A program made the translations under genes and the position numbers. A DNA stretch of 64,000 nucleotides from Circinella umbellata. Taxonomy: Eukaryota; Mucoromycota; Mucoromycetes; Mucorales; Lichtheimiaceae. Below are positions 1 through 10,717 of the stretch, in pieces (within the stretch, counting starts at the first letter, position 1; each line of letters opens with the position of its first letter). The notes under the pieces are model-generated. The model was given only the letters and a program-made list of their open reading frames with translations. It ran no database searches and was not told the DNA's origin. The stretch lies in NCBI GenBank assembly GCA_025093555.1, contig JAIWNF010000038.1, positions 468,242 through 532,241 on the forward strand, written 5' to 3'.

Positions 1-407
1 GGTTTGTTGTTGGATATTTCTGTTGCTTTTCAAAACTGTTTTTATAATAATATTAGCTCTTGAATGTTGTTGACAAATGTTGTTTTCGAATTCTTCCGTA
101 TCATTAATGTTGTTATTATAAGTTTATTGTTGTTGGGTGTTACTGATGTCCAATTTATTTATATCTAATGTTCAGCTAACGTTGTGTGCATAAGAACACT
201 GATATCCAAATAAGAAGTAACATATTCTGTAATACAGAATAGCGCATCCTCATTCGCAGACTGTAAAAGGATTACAGTCTGTAATCCCTTATTCATCGAT
301 TTTATTGGTTGAGAACCTTCCCCCAACTACCGCCAGTGAGCCTAATTTCCATCTCCAGACTGTACCCGCTCTCCGGAACACGAAGCTCTCTTATACTTGG
401 CCGGTAA
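1..407. other. Left flank of the Harbinger element, no gene seen
   Basis: AT-rich sequence with TTGTTG-rich stretches in the first 150 bases. I found no convincing open frame, RNA gene or repeat. The last three bases (405-407, TAA) are the left copy of the target-site duplication of the adjacent transposon. Confidence 0.5.
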
Positions 408-433
408 GACCATCCGCAGCGGTGGTTGTTACA
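408..433 (+). repeat. Harbinger left terminal inverted repeat
   Basis: The 26 bp are identical to the reverse complement of 3222-3247. They are preceded by the TAA target duplication. Confidence 0.93.
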
Positions 434-594
434 AATTGTTAAATTACCCCAATTAACAGTCCGCGTAACAACATCTAACAATCAAATTGGCCAAATTGTG
501 CAGCGGAAGTTGTGACAGAAGTTGTTACAGTCAAATTTCCACCAAAAAAATAAAACAGTTTTTTTGTTTTAAAAAAAATCTCCAATTGACTAAA

Positions 595-2010
595 ATGAAT
601 ATTACATTGCTTCAAAAACATAAAAGAAGAGTTGAGCTCGATGAACAATTAGAGCAAAACAGCCTTCGCTTACGTCAAAGAATTTCGCGTATACTTGAAC
701 GAAACCGGGAAAGAAGAGTCGCTGCTGTTTCTGCACACCAGAAACCAAAACGAAAGATTCTCAATCGCGATCGCGCCATGTTCGAATTGATAGTTATGCA
801 AGACTATTTTTCGCAAGTACCAAGATATGACGCGACGTATTTTCGCCGTCGATTTCGTATGCAGCGTGAGCTTTTTGAGCGTATCGTGAAAGAACTCGAG
901 GCCAAGTACACGTACTTCAAACAAAAGAAAGATGCTGCGGGTAAGACTGGATTCCATCCTTTTATCAAAGGAACCGCTGCCATGCGCATGTTGGCATATG
1001 GTGGATCCGCCGATGCTGTTGATGAGTATCTCAAGATGGCGGATTCTACCTCAAGAGAATGTTTGGTAAACTTCTGCCAAGGCATTATCGAATGCTTTGG
1101 GGAGGAGTATCTTCGTGAACCAAACGAGGAAGACCTCAAGCAGTTACTGGCTCTTGGAGAAGCCCGTGGGTTTCCAGGCATGCTAGGTTCGCTTGACTGT
1201 ATGCATTGGCAGTGGAAAAACTGTCCTACTGGTTGGGCTGGGATGTACACTTCTGGTAAAGAAGGTGCACCTACAGTCATTCTTGAAGCTGTCGCCTCCC
1301 ATGATATGTGGATATGGCATTCTTTCTTCGGTGTCCCAGGCTCTTGTAACGACCTCAATGTCTTACACAAATCTCCATTGTTTGACAATGTCATCAATGG
1401 CCACTCTCCCGCTGTCAGTTTTACTGTCAACAACAATCAGTATGACAAAGGGTACTACTTGGCAGACGGGATTTACCCAACTTGGGCAACTCTAGTCAAG
1501 ACAATCAGGCACCCAATCGGTAACAAACATAAGGTATGATATTTTGATTGTAGATCATTTTATTATGAATCATTTTACTGGAGACCATTGTTATATTACA
1601 TCCATTCTACCAAAAAAAAACTCACTGCTTTATTAATATAGTTGTTTGCTAAAAGGCAAGAGTCTGTACGGAAAGACATTGAACGTTGCTTTGGTGTTTT
1701 GCAGCAACGGTTTGCTATCATCCGGGAGCCTGGACGTTCGTGGCATGTATCACACCTCACAAACATCATCAAGGCATGTATTATAATGCATAACATGATT
1801 GTCGAGGATGAACGTGATAACTACAGCGTACAGTTTGATTTGGATTATGAGCATTGTTCCTTCAATGTTGCACCCTCGATCCAGCATGGTGGGCAGCCAG
1901 AAGAACTTGTGCGTCAGCAACGTCAAAGAGCTGTTCATGACAAGAATGTCCACACAAGACTGTTGGATGATTTAGTGGAACATATTTGGCAACGCCATGG
2001 AAATGAATAA
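595..2010 (+). CDS. Harbinger-type DDE transposase
   Basis: Nuclease that cuts and rejoins the element ends; presumed nuclear and assisted by the partner ORF at 2078-3039. Exons are 595-1533 and 1642-2010 (intron GTATGA...TATAG, phase 0), giving about 435 aa. The ATG at 595 is the first in frame; the frame is open further upstream, but only through non-ATG codons. The conserved blocks of the plant-transposon-protein/DDE_Tnp_4 type are clear: GSLDCMHWQWKNCP (Asp about 201), YYLADGIYPTWATLVKTI (Asp about 291) and RKDIERCFGVLQQRFAI (Glu about 327). This completes a DDE triad. The N-terminus is basic and helical. No stops or frameshifts are seen, so the protein looks functional. Confidence 0.93.
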
Positions 2011-2077
2011 CGCTTCGTTGCTAAAGATACTTACCTATGGTTTAACAGGTTAAACATTAATAACAAAAAAAAATTTA

Positions 2078-3039
2078 TTATTCATGCTCACTATCATCCC
2101 CTCCTACTTCTACTTCTACTTCTACTTCTTCTGCTACTTTTCCAAGTATTTTTTGTTTTTCTTTCTCTTCTTCTTCCTCCTTCTTCATTTCTTCTACGAT
2201 CTTTTTTTGCATCTTCTCATAGTAGTATTTACGATGACCAGAAAGAGTCGCGGGATCAACGCTCATGATTGCATGTGTCATCATCACCTTTTCATTATAT
2301 GCGTACGCTTTTGATGTCGCAATGCGTTCGCGGTCGATTTCTTGTTGGATGCGCATCATTTCCAGCGACTCCTTATCCGTAGAATCCTCATCTTCTGAAG
2401 AACGCTTTCTTTTGGTGGATTTTATGGCCTTGGCTTGATGTTTGCCAATAGGTCTTGGTTGGGTTTCCCCCACCACTTCCACTTCATTGTTCTCCTTGGG
2501 GAACCGAGGTTTCCACTTCTCTTCTACCTTAAGTAAATCCCATGCATGTCTCAATCCAAACGTCTTGCCACTATTAGCAGGGCGAAAGTCTACATATCTA
2601 GCACAGGTTTGCTCGTACTATTACTTTATTAGTTACTGCTTTATTAATTTAACTTGTCGTTAGGTTTAGATATAAATATGAAAAATTGACTCACCCAATC
2701 GTCTTCGTTCTCGCCACTTTTTCTGGCCGCATACACTTTTGCATAACTGGCCGAGAAAAACTGACATTTTGCCGAGATGGAAGTGAATCGTGATTTCAAT
2801 GAAGAGGGATCACGGTGCAATGGGTTGTCACAATTCTCGACAAATCCTTCCAGAACAGAAGACCATAAGCCTTCTTCAGTCAAGCTGGTGCCTATTGTTG
2901 GGTTGGTTGTAACACCCAGGTACGCCTTTACCAAAGCAATGTCTTCGACTTTGCTAAAATCAGGACCTTTTTTCTTGCGTCCATTGTCGATCGCAGGAGT
3001 TGTAGGTCGAGTATTGGTAGTAGTGATGGCGTTGCTCAT
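2078..3039 (-). CDS. Harbinger accessory protein, Myb/SANT (NAM-associated) type
   Basis: Second gene of the Harbinger element. Such proteins bind the TIRs and help bring the transposase into the nucleus in characterised members; that role is inferred here. Exons are 3039-2695 and 2617-2078 on the minus strand. The intron begins GTGAGT and ends TAG, phase 0. The N-terminal part has the trihelix-like pattern DFSKVEDIALVKAYLGVT, DPSSLKSRFTSIS and DDWYEQTCARYVD, as in NAM-associated proteins. The C-terminus has GKTFGLRHAWDLLK, a KRKRSSEDED nuclear-signal-like patch, a long charged coiled coil and an acidic tail. Length is about 295 aa. The frame is intact. Confidence 0.85.
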
Positions 3040-3221
3040 TTTAAAAATATAAAATACAAATAAAAAATCAAGGAAATTTTTTTTTTTTGAAGTCAAGCAG
3101 TTGTGATACTTCACAACTTTTATTGAAAAATTTAGAAAGTGTTACGATTAACAACATCGTAACAACTACCGCTGCAGGAGCTGAGTGTTAAACAAGTTGT
3201 TAAATTTAACATCACAACTAC

Positions 3222-3247
3222 TGTAACAACCACCGCTGCGGATGGTC
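3222..3247 (-). repeat. Harbinger right terminal inverted repeat
   Basis: The 26 bp are the exact inverse of 408-433. They are followed by TAA at 3248-3250. Confidence 0.93.
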
Positions 3248-3254
3248 TAAGAAA

Positions 3255-3550
3255 ATGGAGGAACGACAAGACCATCTCGATTCGCAAGAATTACAAATAA
3301 TTGATATCCTTGAATTGCTGTAAGTGTCTTGGAGTTTATTTAGGAACTGTTATAACTACCATGAATCAGAACTGATCTAGTTTGATCAAAACAACAAAAT
3401 AATGAACATCATAATGAACCCATTGCAACGAGAGCAATTAAGGATCTCAATTCCGGGCTTTTGAAAGTGGGAAAAGTGTCTTACCTTTTATTTTTTGACA
3501 GACCAGGCTGTGCCTTGATCAAACTCCACCTAGTTCAAACATGTAGTTAA
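3255..3550 (+). CDS. Possible short spliced reading frame (37 aa) beside the Harbinger insertion
   Basis: Directly after the right target duplication an ATG opens 21 codons ending at a good donor (GTAAGT at 3320). A possible acceptor (TTTTTTGACAG, 3501) keeps the frame to a stop at 3548-3550. The predicted peptide begins MEERQDHLDSQELQ and matches nothing I recognise. It could equally be chance or the first exon of a gene whose later exons have decayed. If it is real, the transposon sits only a few bases upstream of its start codon. Confidence 0.18.
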
Positions 3551-4583
3551 TAGTCACAAACACATATTGTATCCTCCATGATACCACTACCTGTATCATT
3601 ATTATTATCACAAGTAATTTAAATACATAGATACCCCTCCGTCATCAAACAATAAAATATCATCTTTCAAGTTATCTTCTACTCTTTTATGATCTCTTTG
3701 TTCTACTCTACATTGGCTAAGGTATTGACCAACCAAAAATATTATGACACTGAGGATAACCATTTTTATTTTTTAAAGTTGTCGGCCATCTTAAACGTCG
3801 TAATTTCAAACAAGGTAGTAAACAAAATGCAAGGAAATAGCTGTCGAGATTTGGCAACCAGAGTTTACTTGGCCACCTCTTCAAAGATGCACACCTTACA
3901 CTATAGCAACCACTAATACAAAGAGACCAATACCAGCCTCGTAATTCGGAACAAAAAAAAAAAAAAAAGGAAACGCAACTCACAGTCTAGCAACAGCAAT
4001 GCAAGTCGACGATAAACAAGATTTTCTAACCCCCAATCCCCAAATTCACCAGCACTGAAACAACTAATGCACGAAACACGTAATCTCACGTCAGTAACTA
4101 CGACAATCAGCAGCAGCAACAACAACAACAACAACAGCTATTGTGATTATTATATTAATCTAAGGCAGCACCAACGAATAAAAAAAAAGAACCTTTTTTT
4201 TTAACATCAGTATAGCCTACTCAATTCCTTCTTCTCCAATTTAATGGACAAGGCGAGCTGCAAAACCGGAAATGGGTGCATTTCCCGTCTACAAATCTCC
4301 TACGGTGAGAGCCACTCATAAAGGAAAAGATGAAAGTCTGATAAAGAAAAAAAGAAAGAATAGTGTCGAGTTCGTTGCTTTTTATTTCTTCACATGAACC
4401 ATGCAAAGTCCGATTGTACTGCGGCACCTCCCTTTTTAATTTTTAATGGGCAGGCTTAGAAAATTTGCCTATGGTTTTTTATTTTTCATGATGCTAGTGC
4501 GCGTGATCGAAAGCAAGATCCTGTACATACAGGAAAAGGATTTGTAAGGTTTAGGAATGTGTCAAAAGTTTTACTATAGTATA
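3551..4583. other. Gene-free AT-rich stretch with a short CAG/CAA tract
   Basis: Holds an AGC/AAC trinucleotide run around 4107-4138 and short open frames on both strands with no family resemblance. An 11-bp inverted pair (AGTTTGATCAA near 3380 and TTGATCAAACT near 3516) is present but too short to interpret. No gene is supported. Confidence 0.4.
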
Positions 4584-5435
4584 GGGGTATCACTAAAAAA
4601 GGTGTACCATCAGAAAGGTGTACTTTTCAAAAGGGCGATATGGATAGCAAAAAAAGTATTTCTTTCCTATAACACTCGAAGCTCAAACTATCCCTTATTA
4701 TCTATAAAATTACAGAAATTCTGTAACAGATCCTTATCAGTGTCAAGAAGTGATAGTGTTGCTACTGAGTTCGACAACGAAAAGAAAAAGTAATATTCAA
4801 TCCATCCAAAACACAACCTACGGAACAACTTGTTATTATATAGTTAGATAGAACTTTTTTGGCCTCGCTGTCAATTATAAAACTACATAAAGATATCTCC
4901 ACAGAGACATCTTACTCTAGAAGATATAAATAGATAGGAGTGTAATATAATAAACAGCACCAAATGTTATAAAACAAAAAGATAAAAACTGAATGACCTA
5001 TATGTCAAAATTTTGAATCAAGATTTATAGCCAAGGCTCTGTAATAATCAATATGACTGTAAAATAAGGACCATAATATTTTATTAAATATAAAAGCTAC
5101 GTACTGTACTAGGATATAAAGTACAATGTATGATTTTATGTTTGGTATAGGAATAAATAATTCGGTTTCTGTTTTTGTTATATTACAAAAACTACATAGC
5201 ACTATTTTTTTTATTATATGAAAGATAAATACGTAATATTTCTTTCGAATAACCCCTATGAAATTATTATTATTTGATTCAGTAAATATTTGGTTTTAAA
5301 AAAATACTTGTATGGAAAGATGCATCAGGTCTACTATGAAGCCATAAAACCCAATTGTACACCTTTTTCATGACTGGAATTGCGAAATTTCAAAAAGTAC
5401 ACCTTTTTGACTGTACACCTTTTTTCGTGTTTCCC
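4584..5435. mobile_element. Non-autonomous Tc1/mariner-like element (about 852 bp)
   Basis: The two ends form imperfect inverted repeats of about 50 bp. Each has two copies of the word GGTGTAC in the same spacing (4601-4607 and 4617-4623 on the left; mirrored near 5391-5419 on the right). The ends read GGGGTATCAC... and, inverted, GGGAAACAC..., each next to a TA dinucleotide (4582-4583, 5436-5437), the target site of Tc1/mariner elements. The interior has no transposase-like frame. Exact ends are uncertain by a few bases. Confidence 0.6.
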
Positions 5436-5630
5436 TATCAAAGATAATTGGCTGAGAGTTAGACACTTCGTAGTAGCATGATGTGTAAATGCGCCGTTCT
5501 AAATATCACGCGTTTCTTCGATTCCTTGTTGTTACTGCTATCGACCAAACTACATTTCTTCTTGGGCATCGTCCCTATTTCTTATAACCCAAAAACATAC
5601 CACTCATTCTTGTATATAATTTACACTCAC

Positions 5631-5694
5631 AAACTCATAAACTCATAAACTCATAAACTCATAAACTCATAAACTCATAAACTCATAAACTCAT
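5631..5694. repeat. Tandem octamer repeat (ACTCATAA)n, about 8 copies
   Basis: Eight near-perfect copies of an 8-bp unit lie 100-160 bp upstream of the F-box reading frame. They fall where its promoter or 5' leader would be. Confidence 0.9.
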
Positions 5695-5792
5695 ACTTTA
5701 ATATATATTTTATACCTTTTTGTACATATTCTATAACAATTTACAACAACAAAACACAAAAACAGCTGATTTTTACATACACAATTCTCATA

Positions 5793-6233
5793 ATGACTTC
5801 AACACTCTCAAGATCGAAAAAAGCAAGAAAAACACTAGCTGAACAAGATATCAATGCTCTAAGTACCTCAGTGGTACGAAATAAAGAAGAAAGAGATATA
5901 AAAACAATTGATTTTATTGTTCGTTTACCTGTGGAAATAGTTTATAGTATTTTTCAGTATTTACCAAGAATGCATATACAACGCTATATTAACGTATCTG
6001 AGGCATGGAGATCAAAAATAATAAATTTCAGTCCATATTGAAGTACCATTCGGATCCGTAGTCCAAATTCTGTAGAATTCTGTTTAATGCCTTATATTAC
6101 AAGTCATATCAGAAGTCTATATGTTACTTTGCCTCCTTTACTTATTGAAAAGGTTATCAAGTTATTGAGCGAAAAGCCCTTTATTAATATGAAACAGCTG
6201 ACATTGGCCACAAGCTGTAAGTAGAGCTTCTTT

Positions 6234-6267
<34 letters not shown>

Positions 6268-7740
6268 GGAAGGGGGGGAGGAGGAAGCCGGAGCGGATGA
6301 TATAGTTGTAATTTTTTTTTTCGAGCATGTAATTAAACTAATCTTGAAACTTTTATATATTATCCAATCACTCTTATAACATGACATATCCTCATAAACA
6401 TCAAACAGCAAAACTTTTTCAACAATCCATAAAAACATATTTCAATCAATTACCTTTCGATATTGGGCAATGTACCCCGTTTATTACCGATATCACTTTG
6501 GATGTCACATCTGCTTGCGTTTTGATTTCTCTTGATGATATTTTTCATTCCTGTATAAACTTGACAAGTATTGAATATCATTGTCACTCATCTGTCGATT
6601 TAAATATTACTAATGTGACCGACACCAATATTGTGTCCATGGCAATTAATGTAAAAACAGGCGAGCCCACTCAATCAACTTAAAAGCTTTGATCAAGATA
6701 ACTCCCAAGCTCAAGTCGTTATTAGTTAATTGGTGTTCATATAGTTTACCATCATCTTTATTTGATAACTCAACAACAATGAATGTTCTCGGCATTGGCA
6801 ACATTGTATTTTTCCGGTTCGCTAAACAGCTCGTTTGTGAAAATACAAAAAAATCAAACAATATCCGTTTATTTTCAGCAAATAATTATACATCCATCCA
6901 AGACATTGAAACAGTATTGAAGAATAATAAAAAATCATTACAATCTCTATATACTCCGGCGATATGGAATGACGTCACTGTACGAGATGATAATGAACTT
7001 ACACAAGATAGTGAACTGATGACGAGCATAATCGGTCATTCATGTACATTCCAAGCAAGATGGATAGCTTGAAGTGTCTTAGGATTCAAAATGTTCATTT
7101 GTCTCAACCGTGGGTATCCTTATACAAGATTGTACAAACTTGTCCTTGTTTAGATGTATTGGAACTACGAGATGGCGCCGTTATTAAAAATGAACTGGAT
7201 GAATATAATGACGAGTATGAAGAAAGCGACAATGGACAACAGGTGCTTAGTGATGCTAGTTTGACAGCACTTCAATCATTGACGAGTGTACAAACATTCT
7301 CGACGATTTATTCGCAGCATATTAATATTTCAGCGACTGGTATTCATCATTTACTTAACTCTTATTGTCATGTTGCTCCACACGATACAAAACTTGCACA
7401 TCTTATATTATTGAAATGTTCTGGAAATAATGCATCAACTGTTTTGAACGTTGCAAGGATTCAATGCATAAAAAGCATGAAATTGATAGGATGTCGAGGA
7501 TTATTTGACGATGCAAGAATAGTCGAGAAATTTACCAATAATATTGCAGAGTTGAATAATTGGGAACAATTATATATGGAAGATTGCACAATGATGAATG
7601 ATATTTCAATGAAGAATCTCAGTAGTAGTAGTTCTCTACAGTTGATTCGATTTAAAAATGTGCAAAGTTACTCCCCCAAATCGATGAAACTATTCCAGAA
7701 CCGGATCACACCCATTAATTTTGTAGTAGTGAATAAATAA
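5793..7740 (+). pseudogene. F-box/LRR-like protein, broken by one nonsense codon and two frameshifts
   Basis: F-box proteins act as substrate adaptors in SCF ubiquitin ligases. The start is ATG 5793. The F-box is at residues 49-75 (LPVEIVYSIFQYLPRMHIQ...EAWRSKI). At 6039-6041 a TGA interrupts a frame that otherwise runs on to 6216 (…SPY-stop-STIRIRSPNS…); a Trp is usual at this place in F-box families, so TGG to TGA is likely. An intron 6217-6408 (GTAAGT...ACAG, containing a ~24-bp A run and G runs) joins in phase to the next exon. Two further shifts, each fitting loss of one base, lie near 6650-6680 and 7045-7055. The rest reads as leucine-rich repeats to TAA 7738-7740. The gene is dead here unless the lesions are sequencing errors. 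Confidence 0.8.
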
Positions 7741-8590
7741 TCTTTTGTAAATAATTAGTTGTAGTTATCTTAAAAAATTAGTATGTCATGAATAAAAAAG
7801 AAGGTGATTATGAAAGGAGACAAATAGTTATATATTATATGGACTACTTGGGGGTTCATCATGTAATATACATTTAATTGTCAATATGTTATCTTTTGAA
7901 GCAAGTGGATTGTTAACACCACGGCTAAAATGAGTAATAGAAATGAATGGATTTCCATGAATCTGTATGATCACTATTGACATGAAATTCTATGAAATGT
8001 GTCAGTTCATGGAGATACATAGATCTATGCAAAGTCATAGATATTCAGTCATATCCATTACCTATTTATAAGCAGATTCATTCCTAGTTTATAAATGATA
8101 TATATTTTACTTTATGAGCATATACATTATACTGCAGATATAACATGGTTGAGACCACTTCTACTATATTATGATAGCACTTTGAATAATAAAATTTTCT
8201 TTTTGTGGGTCATTAACTATGTGAGATAATGAGAAAAGTAGTAAAAGAAGTGCGTGGGAATACTACTTCTCGTCAAACGGTCATGGGTTCACGAAGTATA
8301 AGTATGCCATTTCATAGATTATCACTCATATTTACAAAGCATGCATTTTCATTCATATTCATAGGTATTTTTTCATAGATATTTGTTCAGTTTTATGCAA
8401 ATTCATATATCATTCAGAGCCATACATTGTCACTCAGATTCATTAATTTTTGTAATAGAGATTCATGGATTTATTTTTATGAAGATGAATATTTGTCTTT
8501 TTTCATGCATATTCATAAAGAACCATGGCATTTCATAACCTATAAATTCATATTCATAGAGAATTAGGTAATTGCATGCAATTTTTAGTC
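7741..8590. other. Gene-free stretch with dispersed ATTCATAG-like words
   Basis: The words TTCATAG/ATTCATA recur many times between about 7990 and 8560 without a fixed period. They give the stretch a weak low-complexity character. A poly(A)-type signal AATAAA lies just after the F-box stop. No gene is supported. Confidence 0.4.
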
Positions 8591-9835
8591 GTGGTGTAAT
8601 TACTACAACAATGCCGCTTGAACTAGCTCCTTTAATCATTTGCTCAAAGAACAAGTCCAAGAAGCATTGAGGATCCATGGTGACATTTTATTAATTCTAC
8701 TCCAATCAAAACTGTACGTATGACGGATGGTTATCATCTATACTTATATATTCGGTTGTTCGTGCTCACTGTTGCAAATCAATTACCGGTATTATTATTA
8801 GGTTCATGGATTTCCGCTCATCCGAACATAAGGAACACGTTGACAAATTACGAATATGTTTATAGACAGCACCAGATCAAAGTAACAGTTTTTATATTGT
8901 GATAAATTCAACATATCATTATAATAATACTAATATGTAGTATAGTTTCATTCTATTCTTTATGTTTCAGCTATACACCTACTGAGATAACTCATTTTTA
9001 TTTAATAATACGGACAATAATAGTATGATACGTATAAATCTTACATCAATATAATGAATAGGACTTGATACACTCAACAAATTATTACAAACATCAGGGC
9101 ATTAAGTTACATGATTGCTGATGGGGATTAATTTTTGAAACGATGAAATATGTTACTGAGCAACAGGGACAGCAACAGTATTATTATTATGCAGCGGCAA
9201 AGGAGTATGGCAAAAATACCAATGATGGTTATTCGATCTATATAACAGTAGTAGTATTCGTGAAGAATCAGTAATAGAATGCACAAGTATTGATACAATA
9301 AAATGTTTTTTTTTATCAAACCGTTAGTAATTACACACCAACAACAGCAACAATGAATCAAGGAAATTCAACAATCAAGTGGATTAATTAAAGTCGTATT
9401 TCCAGGTCTGCAATTATTTTGTATCGATACGTATCGTTCTTATCATTCAATTGTTCGCGTCAATGTATGGCCATTTTGGGTATATTTGGAAGATATCAAT
9501 ATCAATTTAACAGCTATTGGTTTCTAATGGTATTTTTATTTTTATTTTATTCAAATCAAACGATTTAATTCACCAAAATCAGCAACAGCAAAAAAGAGGG
9601 ACGATTGCGCCCAAGAAGACGACTATGACGACACTACTATGGAAGATGATAATACGCCAATTGAAAAACATCGGTTACATATTGATCAACCACTCAACAC
9701 TGAAAATGGGACCGTGGATATTATAATTTCTGATCCAACTCTTGAAGTGCACAGTAATGGTACCAATTATATATTGTTTCGAGCCATAATGAATAATATT
9801 AATATTCTAGTTTTTGGATATGTTGTTTCGTAAAA
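8590..9835 (+). pseudogene. Scattered coding-like islands, possibly one decayed gene
   Basis: Several short plus-strand stretches look protein-like but are out of frame with each other. About 8615-8710 reads SSFNHLLKEQVQEALRIHG; 8720-8899 reads YLYIRLFVLTVANQLPVLLL; 9145-9290 is Gln/Tyr-rich. 9375-9525 reads QLFCIDTYRSYHSIVRVNVW then PFWVYLEDININ; 9610-9831 is acidic and ends NNINILVFGYVVS. No family is recognised. Decay of an unknown gene is my reading, but chance in AT-rich DNA is possible. Confidence 0.25.
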
Positions 9836-10717
9836 AAACTACAAGTTGTCAACTCAATGTTTAAATCAATGAAATAACTATCATCAAATTCAAAAAAGGG
9901 GAGCAGAAGGGTTAATTTATATCACAATTAAGTATAAGATCAACAACACATTACTGTTTTTACCTAATATCATTAACAATGGCTCAAATAACTTTGACAA
10001 CTAAAATAAAAAGTAGAACTGCGCAATGTGATTGGATAAATTGTTGCTAGCTAACCTAAGAGGATATTTTCATGAGACTCGATTTAATTTTATTAAACCC
10101 AGGGGGTTATAATTTATAATATAGCAAAGATATTTTTAATACACCAAGGTCAAAAATATTCATTGTTATTGACGATCTTTTAGTTTGTAGCACATCAAGA
10201 GTTCTTTGTTCATAAATTGTGTACAATATATTTCATTTGAGCAACAAATGTCTATATTCGTATTACAACGTGATGCAAAGTGACTATGTAGCAATGGTTG
10301 TTAAAAAAAATACGTAGGATACTAGATGTGTAAGCAGAAAAGAAATACTTACGTTCGTTCAAAGTCATGTAAAAAATGTAGTCAGTAGTATAAATCTAAG
10401 AGTTCTGGATAAAGGAGTGTAACATATTTACAATGACAAACAAATCTACGTAAAATAAAATAAACATGATACAAAAGAATAAAGAACAATTTTTTCTTTA
10501 TTTATCAGCAGAATGAACGTTGGATAATACAACTCCACCCAAAATAGTGTATATATAAATGCACCCTTGTTGGCACTAAACCACGATTAAAAAAAATTCA
10601 TATTAAAAAAGCCTCATACACCTGTTTTCAAAATACAGTATTGCAAACTTTTCTTCTTACCAACCAACTCTGTTTATTTATTTTTTATATTGTTGATTTC
10701 ATAATATTTATATTGTA
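9836..10717. other. Intergenic region, probable promoter of the duplicated coiled-coil gene
   Basis: AT-rich. A TATA-like TATATATAAAT lies near 10550, about 165 bp upstream of the next ATG. No gene is seen. Confidence 0.4.

Larger units (their letters stand above)
408..3247. mobile_element. PIF/Harbinger DNA transposon, apparently complete
   Basis: This 2,840-bp unit has perfect 26-bp terminal inverted repeats (408-433 and 3222-3247, starting GACCATCCGCAGCGGTGG) and is flanked by TAA on both sides (405-407 and 3248-3250). That matches the 3-bp TWA target duplication of PIF/Harbinger elements. It carries the two expected genes in convergent orientation: a DDE transposase (+) and a Myb/NAM-like accessory protein (-). 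Related CAGCGG/AGTTGTNAC motifs recur just inside both ends (about 497-515 and 3160-3178) and may be subterminal transposase-binding sites. Both reading frames are open apart from one intron each, so the copy could be autonomous. The perfect TIRs and TSD suggest a recent insertion. Confidence 0.93.

Noticed and set aside
3689..3916. Possible small mitochondrial-like protein (MISLFYSTLAK plus spliced continuation)
   Set aside because: A 61-bp intron can be drawn, but the product has no recognised family and the second junction needs a 26-bp intron. Too weak to list as a gene.
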